Shown here in pieces: positions 17,712 to 25,865 of a stretch of DNA of 38,303 nucleotides (position 1 is its first letter; each line of letters begins with the position of its first letter). The position numbers were made by a program, and so were the translations under genes. The stretch comes from UBA12545 sp051024685. Its GTDB lineage: Bacteria > Bacillota > DSM-521 > Neomoorellales > Neomoorellaceae. The DNA lies in contig JAZHPA010000025.1 of the NCBI GenBank assembly GCA_051024685.1, forward strand, positions 1 through 38,303. The letters run 5' to 3'. Under the pieces are notes generated by a model. It saw only the letters and a program-made list of their open reading frames with translations. It ran no database searches and was not told the DNA's origin.

Positions 17712-18620
17712 ATGACAGTAACAGATTTCCGGCAGCGGGTACTTTCATGGTTCCAGCAAAATGGCCGCATGTTTCCTTGGCGGTGTGGTACTATTGAACC
17801 TCGCATAGGCCTGCTTACGGAATTACTTTTAAGAAAAACAACGGCTGAGCAAGTTGCCAAAAATTATTCAAATTTGGTTGCCTGCTTGAAAATATTTTTG
17901 TCTTCGGGTAAACGTGAGGAACTGGTACTAGCTTTAAAGCCGCTCGGTCTATACAAGCAACGCTTAACTGCTATAGAAGAAATTGTAACTTATTTAAATA
18001 ATAATTATTTAGGTCAATTGCCACCAACTCTAGATCAACTTTTAAAAATCCCGCACGTAGGGCCTTATATAGCAAACGCGACACGTTGTTTTTACTTCAA
18101 CCAACCAGCACCAATTGTAGACGTGAATGTGGCTAGATTGCTGGGGCGGTTTTTCGGTTTGCAAGGCAGTAAATTGAACCCGGTAAGGACGAAAGCTTAC
18201 TGGTTAATCGCTGCTGTTTTATTACCAAAAAATTGTACTAAGGAATATAATTGGGGTTTGTTAGACCTAGGAGCACTTGTATGTACCTCCAGACAGCCGA
18301 ACTGTTCAGTGTGCCCCCTCAGCATTGGGTGTTCTTATGATGGTTTTTTTAACTGGTGTGGTTTAAGTGAGTCTGAAGTACAAGAATTGAAGACATTGAA
18401 CCGAGATATTATTGAATTACCCTTGCGTTTAGCAGAAATGCTAGGTTTGAGCTATGTACCACCGATCGAAAAGGTTCTTAGACTTATACTGCACTTTAAC
18501 GAGAGTCTCGAAATAACAGGTACTTTACGCGAATTGGATATAAGGCGTTTTGTGGTACATTCATATTTTGATCCTAGCTTACAGGAGAAATTAGCTTGGA
18601 TTTATAAATCTGTATTTTAG
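17712..18620 (+). CDS. HhH-GPD T:G mismatch DNA glycosylase, MIG-like
   Basis: The product is 302 residues of the EndoIII/MutY superfamily. It has Glu37 in LLTELLLRKTTAEQV, an HhH motif KIPHVGPYIANA (112-123), catalytic Asp137 in IVDVNVARLLGR, and a C-x6-C-x2-C-x5-C Fe-S cluster (191-207). EndoIII has Lys and MutY has Ser at the position occupied here by Tyr119. Tyr is the signature of Mig.MthI-type T:G mismatch glycosylases, as is the LLLR-TTA-V segment. Such enzymes repair thymine formed by deamination of 5-methylcytosine. The gene begins 48 bases after a C5 methylase, exactly the pairing known from thermophilic restriction-modification loci. It lacks the long MutY C-terminal domain. Confidence 0.85.
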   Translation: MTVTDFRQRVLSWFQQNGRMFPWRCGTIEPRIGLLTELLLRKTTAEQVAKNYSNLVACLKIFLSSGKREELVLALKPLGLYKQRLTAIEEIVTYLNNNYLGQLPPTLDQLLKIPHVGPYIANATRCFYFNQPAPIVDVNVARLLGRFFGLQGSKLNPVRTKAYWLIAAVLLPKNCTKEYNWGLLDLGALVCTSRQPNCSVCPLSIGCSYDGFFNWCGLSESEVQELKTLNRDIIELPLRLAEMLGLSYVPPIEKVLRLILHFNESLEITGTLRELDIRRFVVHSYFDPSLQEKLAWIYKSVF

Positions 18621-18747
18621 CCTAATGCAACGTGGCCACAGCGGGGGTTGTCGAACATATCCTGGGCCTTGTAAAATTTCGGTAGCGCTCATTTTCTTCC
18701 TTTTAAGCGGTAGACAAGAAAGGGGTTTTGGTAGTGGTGAATTTCAG

Positions 18748-19038
18748 TTGGAAACTGTTGCAGACAGGCGGCTACGCTACTGCTATGTCAGTGTGGCTGA
18801 CATGGAAGTAAATGGTGAAAGGTTGGCTGTAGGAGTAACCGATGATTCGGTTGTTCTATACGCACATCCCTACGACGAAGAATGGAGGTTTTTTGAGGAG
18901 GAGAAGGCGGCTTGGTCTTTAGGCACGGGAGAAGATGTAAAGGTCTTCATTGAGGAGTCCAGAAAATATTTATCAAAAGAACAGCAGGAGGCCATACTCA
19001 AGGAACACCAACGACACCAAGAAATGTTTGTTCCTTAA
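18748..19038 (+). CDS. Small acidic protein of unknown function
   Basis: The product is about 96 residues if begun at TTG 18748 (GGTGA upstream). The open frame extends back to ATG 18625, but that N-terminal part is not protein-like and lacks a ribosome site. The product has a beta-rich first half (LAVGVTDDSVVLYAHPYDEEW) and a charged C-terminal helix with KYLSKEQQEAILKEHQRHQ. No family is recognised. It is the last plus-strand gene of the helicase-nuclease-methylase-glycosylase run, 4-130 bases behind the glycosylase depending on the start, and could be a regulator or accessory subunit; this is speculation. Confidence 0.5.
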   Translation: METVADRRLRYCYVSVADMEVNGERLAVGVTDDSVVLYAHPYDEEWRFFEEEKAAWSLGTGEDVKVFIEESRKYLSKEQQEAILKEHQRHQEMFVP

Positions 19039-19401
19039 AAAACGGAAGGGCTTCCTAGCTATTTATGGTAACGTTTCAGCGGCATAGCAGGCTAAAAGAT
19101 AAATGTCAGGTCGAGTGTCTTTCTGTAAACACAAAAGTCAAATAACGTCAAAATGTTGAAATTCAATACTTGCGCCGTTCCTTGTTCTGCTCCCGTGAAA
19201 AATTTTTTCTATCCCAACTTTACTCCAGCACGTGAGAAAATTGCAGGTAGAAGCGGTATTTAGATGCAGTTTTTGATTCATCTGAACCTTAAAACTTTAC
19301 ATTTTACCCTAACGTACATTAACGGAAGAATAAAAACAGCCTTCATACCGCAGAAATGAAAGATGTGAAACACCGATCGCAAGTGCACTTAGCTGTACTG
19401 T
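19039..19401. other. AT-rich intergenic region without recognised features
   Basis: About 360 bases after the defence-like island contain no convincing open frame on either strand, no tRNA, and no repeat unit that I can identify. It separates two convergently transcribed regions. Confidence 0.4.
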
Positions 19402-19429
19402 AAAAAAAGCTGGGGTTTTGCCCCGGCTT
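19402..19429 (-). terminator. Rho-independent terminator of the 81-residue gene
   Basis: On the minus strand, AGCCGGGG and CCCCAGCT form a stem with one mismatch around a CAAAA loop, followed directly by a run of T. It lies 12 bases after the stop of the leftward gene at 19441. Confidence 0.6.
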
Positions 19430-19440
19430 GCCTATGAATT

Positions 19441-19686
19441 TTAGGTAATGTTTGCCAACAGCAAGGCTATTTTCGCAAGAAATTCCAAAGTGCTTTGAGG
19501 CGATGAAACTGGTATTTCCGGTCCCCAACGAAGACTCTGATTATCGCCGTTTCGGTATGCCCGGATTCGGATCACATCACACCCTGGACAATCTTTGTTG
19601 TGCGGCCTGTCGGCCGCCCGTACGTAGGTAATGCTGACGTTTTCGTGTTCGATGTACGGTTGATTTTTACCATCGTATTTAATCAT
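19441..19686 (-). CDS. Small protein of unknown function
   Basis: The product is 81 residues from ATG 19686, with AAAGGGG six bases upstream and a terminator just downstream, so a real single-gene unit is likely. It contains one CPGC pair (residues 33-36), which might bind a metal with nearby His29, and an amphipathic C-terminal helix (LEFLAKIALLLANI). No family is recognised. It is transcribed towards the defence-like island. Confidence 0.6.
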   Translation of the reverse strand: MIKYDGKNQPYIEHENVSITYVRAADRPHNKDCPGCDVIRIRAYRNGDNQSLRWGPEIPVSSPQSTLEFLAKIALLLANIT

Positions 19687-19813
19687 AAAAAACCCCTTTG
19701 GAGAAAATGATTTTTCGCTTATAAAAACGTTTAACCCCCTAAAATTTAGCCAGGCTTCGCAAAAAAATTTTTTATGAGTGTGGGAGACGATGGAAGAGCC
19801 GGGGTAGTGGCGG

Positions 19814-20823
19814 CTACGGGCGGACTACTGCCACTGGACAGCCCCACATACTTCTCGAGTCGGGAGAGTGCGGGAAGGAGATGTCAAACCATTGAGGAAA
19901 TTTTACTACCATACCCGGGCGTATTATGACAGGCACAGGATCACGTGCGGCGAGTGCGGCATTGAACTGGACGACCGCCTTCTGGCAGAGGTGCCGTGCA
20001 GGACACCGAGGGCCTACTACGATGTATTGCCTGCCCGTAGCGTCCGCTATTCCCCATTCGGATGCGGCCTCTGCGGCGGTTATCACGTCAATACGGGGGT
20101 CCGCTAATTCGAACGACGACCCATCGGGTCCGAGAAAGCCCCTGTAGTCCCCTCTCCAGACCAAGCTGTTCCCCCGGATTTCCCACTCAAGTGTCCCGGG
20201 GAGAGGCAGGCGGCTCTTTGCCGCTGCTTCGGCCAGGGCGGCAGCTTGGCGGCGGGGACATTTCCCGCAGGGAGGCCGAGGCGGTCCGCCAGTTCCGTTA
20301 AATACGTCCGGTTAAGATGTTCCTCCAGGACGGTGCCCGATCCCAATAGAGCGAGAGACAGGAAGCCTGCCCGGGGGATGGCGAGGATAAGCGTCCAGCC
20401 ATTTTCACTAGAAAATACAGTATACGCCACCGCGGGCCGCTTAATGTTGGACACCAGGGAGCGGTTTTCTACCGTGGCCAATTCGGCCAGTGCATTATCG
20501 CGAGCTGCCAGGGCTTCTTGTTCGTAAGCGTACCACTCAACTGCGGCTTGTGCTTGCTCTTTGGTCCCGTCAGTCGTTGTTTTTCCCTGGTTCCCTTCTG
20601 CAGCGCCTACTTGTTGTACTTTGGATGGCTGAGGGATATACCCACCGTCCTGCGGAACAACTCCATTTTTGGCATTCAAAAAAGTTGGCCAGTCAGGATT
20701 ACGTGAGAAGAACCAGCAGTCCGGGTCAGGACACCGACCAACTGTCCACACCCCGTCCGGCCAGGGGTAGTCTATCCAGCGGTCTGTAACTTCCACTGTG
20801 ATTAACGGTAGCCCTGTTTCCAT
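19814..20823 (-). pseudogene. Helix-turn-helix-containing gene broken by a frameshift
   Basis: The first frame starts at ATG 20823 (GAAGGTGG upstream) and is protein-like to about residue 205, with a Trp-rich N-terminus (DYPWPDGVWTVGRCPDPDC) and a helical middle. Near 20180-20200 the sense passes to another frame that runs to 19814: LEWEIRGNSLVWRGDYRGF and ITAAEAASEWGIADATGRQY, the latter like a helix-turn-helix. Without the shift the product would be about 336 residues. Function is unknown. A plus-strand frame with CxxC pairs at 19868-20107 is judged to be a shadow. Confidence 0.4.
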
Positions 20824-21170
20824 AGACTAACCACCTTCTTTCAAATGGACTAGTTTTAACCTACGAATCCGTAGAATGTCAAAGCACCACATAACATAAA
20901 GCCCCCTGCAGATCTTCTATTGACTTCTCGCGACCATCGTGTGTGATCTTTGAGATGGGAAGGAACGGAAAACCGGGAAGTAGTACGAAGTTTTACCCTG
21001 ACGTTTAAGATTTGCAGTGCGGGGCGAAATCCTTGAGGTGTCAGTACCTGAATATGTCACCAGACGATGCCGCCTAGGCTGGGTATTTACGCTAAAGTTA
21101 TGCTGGAAGGGTTATAGGTGGGGCCTGGTAAGTGCCGAAACGTAAATATTTTCGGCTGGCAGAATAAGCC
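20824..21170. other. Intergenic region between two leftward genes
   Basis: No gene is seen in 347 bases. A perfect 7-base inverted repeat, GCCGAAA/TTTCGGC (21134-21156), lies just after the recombinase stop. It has no T-run on the minus strand, so it is at best a weak terminator or a recombination-related palindrome. Confidence 0.35.
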
Positions 21171-22043
21171 TTAACCATCATCATCTTCTTCTACAGCAGC
21201 CATCAGGTCCTGGAAAGTAGGTCTGGTATAAACCGCAGTGGTATTTAAGTTTTCGTGCCCCAGGATCGCCGCCACCTTTACCAGGTCGACCCCTTTGTTA
21301 AGCAGGTTCGTCGCGCAGGTATGCCTTAACACGTGTGGAGATAGATTTTCTAATTTTGCCAGGTAAGCATACTTTTTCAGCAGCTGCTGCACCCCGCGGA
21401 CCGTGAGCGGTCCCCTCTGTCCGAGAAAGAGGGGGCCGCTTTTTCTTTCACCCAGATATTTCCTCAATACGTTCCTCACGTTCGACGGTACCGGGATTTC
21501 GCGGTACTTGTCGCCTTTCCCTCTGACGATTAGCTTACCAGAGCGCTCCTTGATTTCCAGGTCTTCCACCCTCAACGTAACCAGTTCTCCCACCCTCAAC
21601 CCGCAGAAAAGCAGCACATAGACCAAGGCTTTGTCCCTGGGGTTTCCCGCCCGTTCCACGGCGCGCAGGAGTGCGTTTTGCTCCTTTCGGGAAAGGGCCC
21701 TGGGGGCAAGTTTTTCCTGCCTGACCCTTTTGGGCAGGCGCGGCAGACGGCCTATCTGCCCGGTATCCTGAGCCCAGGAGAGCCATTTTTTGATGGCTGC
21801 CAGGCGCCGGTTCACCGTATTCGGTTTTTTACAACGCATCAGGTGCTGGCGGTATTCTGCCAGGTCCAGTTCGGTCACCAGGTTCGGCCGGACATGTTCA
21901 CCTGTGGTTTCCAGGTACCACCCGGCGAAATCCTCCAGGTCAAACTGGTAGGAGCGCACGGTATTTTCCGAGAGGTGCTGGGTAGAAAGGAAGTCCAGAA
22001 AGGGGGCTAAAACGTTATGCGAACAGTTTTTCTGGTGATCCAA
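21171..22043 (-). CDS. Tyrosine recombinase/integrase (XerC/D-like)
   Basis: The product is 290 residues. The N-terminal SAM-like core-binding domain covers residues 10-95 and the catalytic domain 115-285. The full active-site set is present: Arg150 in GLRVGEL, Lys176 in RGKGDKYR, His237 and Arg240 in HVLRH, His263 in LGHENL, and the nucleophile Tyr272 in TTAVYTR. Length is typical of Xer-type enzymes and small integrases. The start is TTG 22043 with GGAAGGAG 11 bases upstream. It lies back to back with a serine recombinase in an accessory region, so it is more likely an element-borne integrase than the housekeeping Xer protein. Confidence 0.9.
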   Translation of the reverse strand: MDHQKNCSHNVLAPFLDFLSTQHLSENTVRSYQFDLEDFAGWYLETTGEHVRPNLVTELDLAEYRQHLMRCKKPNTVNRRLAAIKKWLSWAQDTGQIGRLPRLPKRVRQEKLAPRALSRKEQNALLRAVERAGNPRDKALVYVLLFCGLRVGELVTLRVEDLEIKERSGKLIVRGKGDKYREIPVPSNVRNVLRKYLGERKSGPLFLGQRGPLTVRGVQQLLKKYAYLAKLENLSPHVLRHTCATNLLNKGVDLVKVAAILGHENLNTTAVYTRPTFQDLMAAVEEDDDG

Positions 22044-22221
22044 TGCTATGCTGGCTCCTTCCTATAGCAGGGGTGTGATGTCCGAAAGGCCATGTATCTC
22101 AAGGGGAACATGCATCTCAGGGTGATTTTAGGTCCAGTACTAGTATAGTTCTTTTTTTGGTGAATTTCAACGCATAACAATCCTTATGTGCTGATCTTAT
22201 GTAAAAACTAACGAGCCAGGA

Positions 22222-22279
22222 CGACGGAAACTCAACGGCGGAAATGGGAGTTTCGTCGGGAAACATACCCGGATTTTTT
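22222..22279. other. Hairpins between the two recombinase genes
   Basis: CGACGGAAACTC (22222-22233) pairs with GAGTTTCGTCG (22248-22258) with one bulged G. Overlapping it, CGGG/CCCG (22257-22271) is followed by a T-run to about 22279 on the plus strand, terminator-like. They could be a regulatory structure or part of a recombination site. Confidence 0.35.
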
Positions 22280-22341
22280 CTGTATAAGCGCGGGGCTACA
22301 TCGGCAACCTATTCTCTGGGTATATGGAAGGGGGTGCCATT

Positions 22342-22590
22342 GTGAACGGCTCATGTTCGGATTATATTAAAAAGGAAGGGAGAGATCATGTTGTTTATAT
22401 CCGCAGCTACGGGGGAATTACAGTAGAAAACAAATTTCCCCGCAACGCCCCAGACGCGGGCGAAAGGCTGGAAGCTTTCCGGCGTCTTGCCGCTCAGATG
22501 CTATGGGAACAAACTGGAGGAATAAGCGGTGCGGGTAGCAGCTCTCTACCGGGTGAGCACCAGAAAACAAGTAAAAGCCGAAGAGGATAG
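22342..22590 (+). CDS. Small protein overlapping the serine recombinase gene
   Basis: The product is 82 residues from GTG 22342 with GGAAGGGGG eight bases upstream. It has a short beta-rich N-terminus (HVVYIRSYGGITVENKF), a central helix (ERLEAFRRLAAQMLWEQ) and a basic tail. Its end overlaps the recombinase start by 62 bases in another frame. Small genes overlapping the 5' end of large serine recombinases occur in several Firmicute elements. No function is known; a directionality or regulatory role is only a guess. Confidence 0.5.
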   Translation: MNGSCSDYIKKEGRDHVVYIRSYGGITVENKFPRNAPDAGERLEAFRRLAAQMLWEQTGGISGAGSSSLPGEHQKTSKSRRG

Positions 22591-24229
22591 TATACCTGTC
22601 CAGCAGCACCTGCTGCGAGAGTACGTGGCCGAGCGCGGGTGGGAACTTGTTGCCGAATATGTAGAGCCAGGAGTATCGGCCTACAAGCTGTCATCCCTGG
22701 AACGGGACATCTTACAGGATGCTTTGCGCGATGCTGAAGCCGGAAAGTATGACGTGCTTCTCGTCTTTAAGGCCGACCGGCTCAGTCGTAACAGCTTTGA
22801 GTATCCCATGGTACTGTGGCGCCTGCACCAGGCAGGGGTGGAAGTAATTGCCGTGGCCGACGCGCCCGGCGGCCGGAAGCTCAACGTTGACGACCAAATG
22901 GAAAAGCTTCTTCGCTTTATCGAGGGATGGCAGGCGGAGACAGAAAGCAAGAATACCTCAATCCGCGTTTCCCAGGCGATGCTCGACCTGGCCCGGCAGG
23001 GCAAGTGGAGCGGGGGCAGGCCACCTTACGGCTTCCGGTTGTCTTCCAGTAAAAACGGGCTGCCCCTGGAAATAGACCCAGGTGAAGCTGAAGTCTTGAA
23101 GGAAATGGTCCGTCTCTACCTGGAAGAAGGGGTGGGAAGCAAGAAGATAGCGGAGATACTCAATAGCCGCGGCATAAGGACGAGGGAAGGGAAACTGTGG
23201 CGGGATATACGGGTAAGGGATGTGCTGCAAAACCCCATTATAGCTGGGTTGCCAGCCTATAACCGTACCAGGCCCGGTAATACTCCCACCTCCCGGTGTC
23301 GAGTGAGGGAGCGGTACGACCTTAATAACCCGGAGATAATTATTCCCAGGGATGAACACGGCAATCCCAAGCCCATTGAGGAGTATGTTATAATACCGTT
23401 GGAAACTTGGCTTAAAGTAATGCAGAAGATGAAAGCCTCAGCCCAGAATCAGGAGCCTGATGCCAGGGCCTTGGATAGCCCGGCGCTACTTACCGGCTTC
23501 CTAAGGTGCGGTTACTGCGGGCGGGGTTTTATCTCAAGCAAGAGCAATAGGGCAAAAATAACTAAGCCTAATGGCAAGACTTACATCTATGAGCGCGCTT
23601 ATTACCGCTGTATAACTCACGCCAGGATAGGCAAGGAGTTTTGCCCTGGACAAGGCAGTTACTCCCAGAGAAAGATAGATGCTATTTTCTTGAATGAGCT
23701 TAAGACCTTTCTGTCCAACCTTGATCTGGGCAACCTAGAAAAGTATATCGATAGCCGGCAACAGTTTAATGTCATGAGGCTTCAGAAGCAGATAAATCAA
23801 CTCGAAGCCGAAAGGGAAAAGGCCAACCGCCGGCTCCGGAACTGGGTGGAACGGCTGAATCAATATTTTGCTGACCCGGCCAAAAGCCTATACAGCGAGG
23901 GACTCATGGCAGCCGAGATAAAAAGAGCGCAGGAGGAAATAGCATTATTGGAAAGGCAAATAGCCGGGGCCAAGGCTGAACTGAGCGCCTGTACTTACGA
24001 GCGTGAAAAGCTCCAGCAATTCGTCAGGATGGCCCCGCGGTGGTTTGAGATTTTTGTTGAGGCCCCTGTTCCAGTCCAGAAGAGAATGCTGGCCCAAATA
24101 ATTGATAAGGTTACACTCTGGAAGGATAGACTGGAGATAAGCTACAGAGTAGACCTTACTCAATTTGCTCGAACGACTGGAGAAGAAGGCCACGGCACAG
24201 TTGAACTGCGTGTGGCAGTATCTCTATAG
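22529..24229 (+). CDS. Large serine recombinase (site-specific integrase)
   Basis: The product is 566 residues from GTG 22529 with GGAGG eight bases upstream. The resolvase/invertase domain (1-145) carries the nucleophile Ser10 in LYRVSTRKQ and the RLSRN segment. The recombinase domain (about 165-290) begins with SGGRPPYGFRL, and a zinc ribbon follows (GFLRCGYCGRGF ... CITHARIGKEFC, residues about 326-370). A coiled coil (415-490) then precedes the C-terminus. Such enzymes integrate and excise phages, ICEs or sporulation-interrupting elements. It lies near an element edge: 0.9 kb downstream the truncated tepA gene begins. Confidence 0.93.
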   Translation: MRVAALYRVSTRKQVKAEEDSIPVQQHLLREYVAERGWELVAEYVEPGVSAYKLSSLERDILQDALRDAEAGKYDVLLVFKADRLSRNSFEYPMVLWRLHQAGVEVIAVADAPGGRKLNVDDQMEKLLRFIEGWQAETESKNTSIRVSQAMLDLARQGKWSGGRPPYGFRLSSSKNGLPLEIDPGEAEVLKEMVRLYLEEGVGSKKIAEILNSRGIRTREGKLWRDIRVRDVLQNPIIAGLPAYNRTRPGNTPTSRCRVRERYDLNNPEIIIPRDEHGNPKPIEEYVIIPLETWLKVMQKMKASAQNQEPDARALDSPALLTGFLRCGYCGRGFISSKSNRAKITKPNGKTYIYERAYYRCITHARIGKEFCPGQGSYSQRKIDAIFLNELKTFLSNLDLGNLEKYIDSRQQFNVMRLQKQINQLEAEREKANRRLRNWVERLNQYFADPAKSLYSEGLMAAEIKRAQEEIALLERQIAGAKAELSACTYEREKLQQFVRMAPRWFEIFVEAPVPVQKRMLAQIIDKVTLWKDRLEISYRVDLTQFARTTGEEGHGTVELRVAVSL

Positions 24230-24294
24230 CCTTATTCTCTCAAATTGTGGTAGAATAAAGGGAGATAAACAAAAGAATAAGCGAGGGAATTCTT

Positions 24295-24514
24295 ATGGCA
24301 GCAAATTTAGTTGAGGAGTTGTATAACGCAATAAAGCGGTTACCCCCGGATTTAAACGGATTTAAAGAAAGAACTTTACACTAGATTAGGTGTCATTGAA
24401 CACGAGAAAACGACAGCAGCGTTAGACGAGCTTATTGGGATTGCGAGCGGGCCCAAAGGGAAAAGTTCTCGGACCTATAAGGAGGACTTGTATGGTGGCT
24501 CGCGGCCGCTCTAG
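24295..24514 (+). pseudogene. Decayed antitoxin gene of a PIN-type toxin-antitoxin pair
   Basis: ATG 24295 with GAGGGAA upstream starts MAANLVEELYNAIKRLPPDL, then stops at TAG 24382-24384. A one-base shift in the run around 24362-24375 restores a frame reading KKELYTRLGVIEHEKTTAAL to TAG 24512-24514. This end overlaps the toxin start at 24492, the usual arrangement of such pairs. The protein would be about 73 residues. No DNA-binding fold is assigned. Confidence 0.5.
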
Positions 24515-24906
24515 AGCATTTATCGATAGTGGGGGATTTATTGCATTAATATATAGTGACGACGAAGAACACATGGGCAGTTCGTTATTATAATTCCATT
24601 AAGGCTTCGAGCACCTTTTACACTACAAATATGGTAATTTCAGAAACCTATACCTGGTTGTGATATCACACCTCCCATCCAGTTGCTGTAAAGTTTCTAG
24701 ATACTATAGAGAAAGCCAGCAAGAACATAGTCCAGGCAGATATCCCCATCGAAGAAAAAGCAAGGCAGATTTGACGAAAATATGGCGATCAGGATTTTTC
24801 CTACGTCGATGCGGTTAGTTTTGTGACTTTGGAGCTTTTGAGGATTAACGATGTGTTTGGGTTTGATACCCATTACTTGATATTCGGTAGAAACCTTCAC
24901 CCTTAG
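24492..24906 (+). pseudogene. Decayed PIN-domain toxin gene
   Basis: ATG 24492 follows a GGAGG site. The PIN ribonuclease motifs remain recognisable across several frames: FIDSGGFIALIYSDDEEH with the first Asp, VISETYTWL with Glu, and QDFSYVDAVSFVTLEL then FGFDTHYLIF with the later acidic residues. Stops at about 24592 and 24775 plus at least two frameshifts destroy the gene. An intact product would be about 135 residues. It shows that this border region is no longer under selection. Confidence 0.6.
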
Positions 24907-25073
24907 TCCTCCATGTCTTCTCTAGGCGAACTGACCCTTTCGGCGTCGGCGAGATTTTGTCGGTGAGGTTTTCTGACAATGAGCTCTAACCCCTCTAGTT
25001 CCGTTATATCAGTTCGATCAAAAAAATCTGCCAGGGCCTGGAGATCTTCTGTATCCGGCGGGTATTTCTCCAT
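24903..25073 (-). CDS. Small acidic protein, antitoxin-like in size and setting
   Basis: The product is 56 residues from ATG 25073 with a very strong GGAGGGGGGAAGGA site upstream. It is acidic, with EDLQALADFFDRTDITELEG near the N-terminus, reminiscent of short CopG-type antitoxins, but the match is only by general pattern. No partner toxin is adjacent. It reads leftwards into the tail of the decayed PIN gene (4-base overlap of ends). Confidence 0.45.
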   Translation of the reverse strand: MEKYPPDTEDLQALADFFDRTDITELEGLELIVRKPHRQNLADAERVSSPREDMED

Positions 25074-25121
25074 TTTATCCTTCCCCCCTCCACAATTAGC
25101 CTAGAATACTCCTCAAAATTA

Positions 25122-25139
25122 TTATACCAATTATACCAA
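25122..25139. repeat. Tandem 9-base repeat at the accessory/core junction
   Basis: TTATACCAA occurs twice in direct tandem, ending exactly where the remaining tepA coding similarity begins to be approached. It may be part of an attachment site or a scar; its partner would lie outside the window. Confidence 0.35.
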
Positions 25140-25532
25140 CTTCCAAAGGTTTGTAGCTACTTGGGTGCGATAGGGGTACCCATTGCCGTTGCGGCCAACC
25201 ATTCTTTTATTGCGGAAACTGCTACCATGACCGTGCACCCCATCCGGCTGACGGGTCTGGTAATTGGTGTACCGCAGACCTACGAGTATCTGGATAAAAT
25301 GCAGGATCGGGTGGTACGTTTTGTCACCGAGCATTCTCGAATCTCTGAAGAAAAGTTCCGGGAGTTGATGTTCCGCACGGGAGAGCTGGCCCGGGATATA
25401 GGTACGGTGCTGGTGGGAAGGGATGCCGTCGAAGTAGGATTAATCGATGAAGTAGGGGGCCTGTCCCAGGCAGTCAATCACTTGAAGAACCTCATTGCCG
25501 AAGGCGCTCCGGGTCCGGGAGGTCTCCACTGA
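25140..25532 (+). pseudogene. tepA: 3' part of tepA (ClpP-family protease), 5' half missing
   Basis: The frame begins without a credible start; similarity to TepA/ClpP-like proteins starts near GAIGVPIAVAANHSF and runs to TGA 25530-25532. The middle and C-terminal segments are well kept (ATMTVHPIRLTGLVIGVPQ, RDIGTVLVGRDAVEVGLIDE). The N-terminal half, about 120-130 residues with the catalytic Ser region, is absent from the window. In Firmicutes tepA precedes ylzJ and spoIIIE, as its remains do here. The break coincides with the end of the recombinase-containing accessory DNA, so integration into tepA or a deletion explains it. The preserved reading frame suggests a recent or reversible event. 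Confidence 0.75.
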
Positions 25533-25774
25533 TGGTAATTTATACCCCCATGATACCGGAATTGATCTGGGAAGGAGCAGACCGGTTTTGCCCCAGCTTT
25601 CAGGAGATAAGGGTGGGGAAGGTGACCTTGCTGGTGGAACCTGTAGGCTTCCACCAGGCGCGGGTCGTGCGTCTCTTGAGTACCGATCCGGCAGATTATC
25701 TTCACAGCCCCTACCAGCCGGGCAGAATTGTTAGCTTCGTTCCCGGCAGCGTCGTGGACCCCTGGCAGAAATGA
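25532..25774 (+). CDS. YlzJ-like protein
   Basis: The product is 80 residues from ATG 25532, overlapping the tepA stop (TGATG), which indicates translational coupling. It is beta-rich, with MVIYTPMIPELIWEG at the N-terminus, VTLLVEPVGFHQARVVRLLS in the middle and an ending in DPWQ, all typical of YlzJ-like proteins found between tepA and spoIIIE. The function of the family is unknown. Confidence 0.8.
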   Translation: MVIYTPMIPELIWEGADRFCPSFQEIRVGKVTLLVEPVGFHQARVVRLLSTDPADYLHSPYQPGRIVSFVPGSVVDPWQK

Positions 25775-25865
25775 AGGAGCAGGGAGGGAAGCCTCTTTTT
25801 ATCCCCAACAGCGACAAGGAATTTTTTGCCCCGTGTAGAAATAGTAGCTGCTGGGGGGATGAAAA

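Noticed and set aside
19868..20107. Plus-strand frame with CxxC pairs
   Set aside because: Antisense to the helix-turn-helix region of the leftward gene; its ribosome site is weak. It remains a possible alternative if the leftward frame proves wrong.
22324..22341. ATG 22324 as start of the small gene before the serine recombinase
   Set aside because: No ribosome site upstream, while GTG 22342 has GGAAGGGGG at good spacing.
25122..25139. CRISPR-like or satellite repeat
   Set aside because: Only two 9-base units; no spacers. No CRISPR array was seen anywhere in the window.
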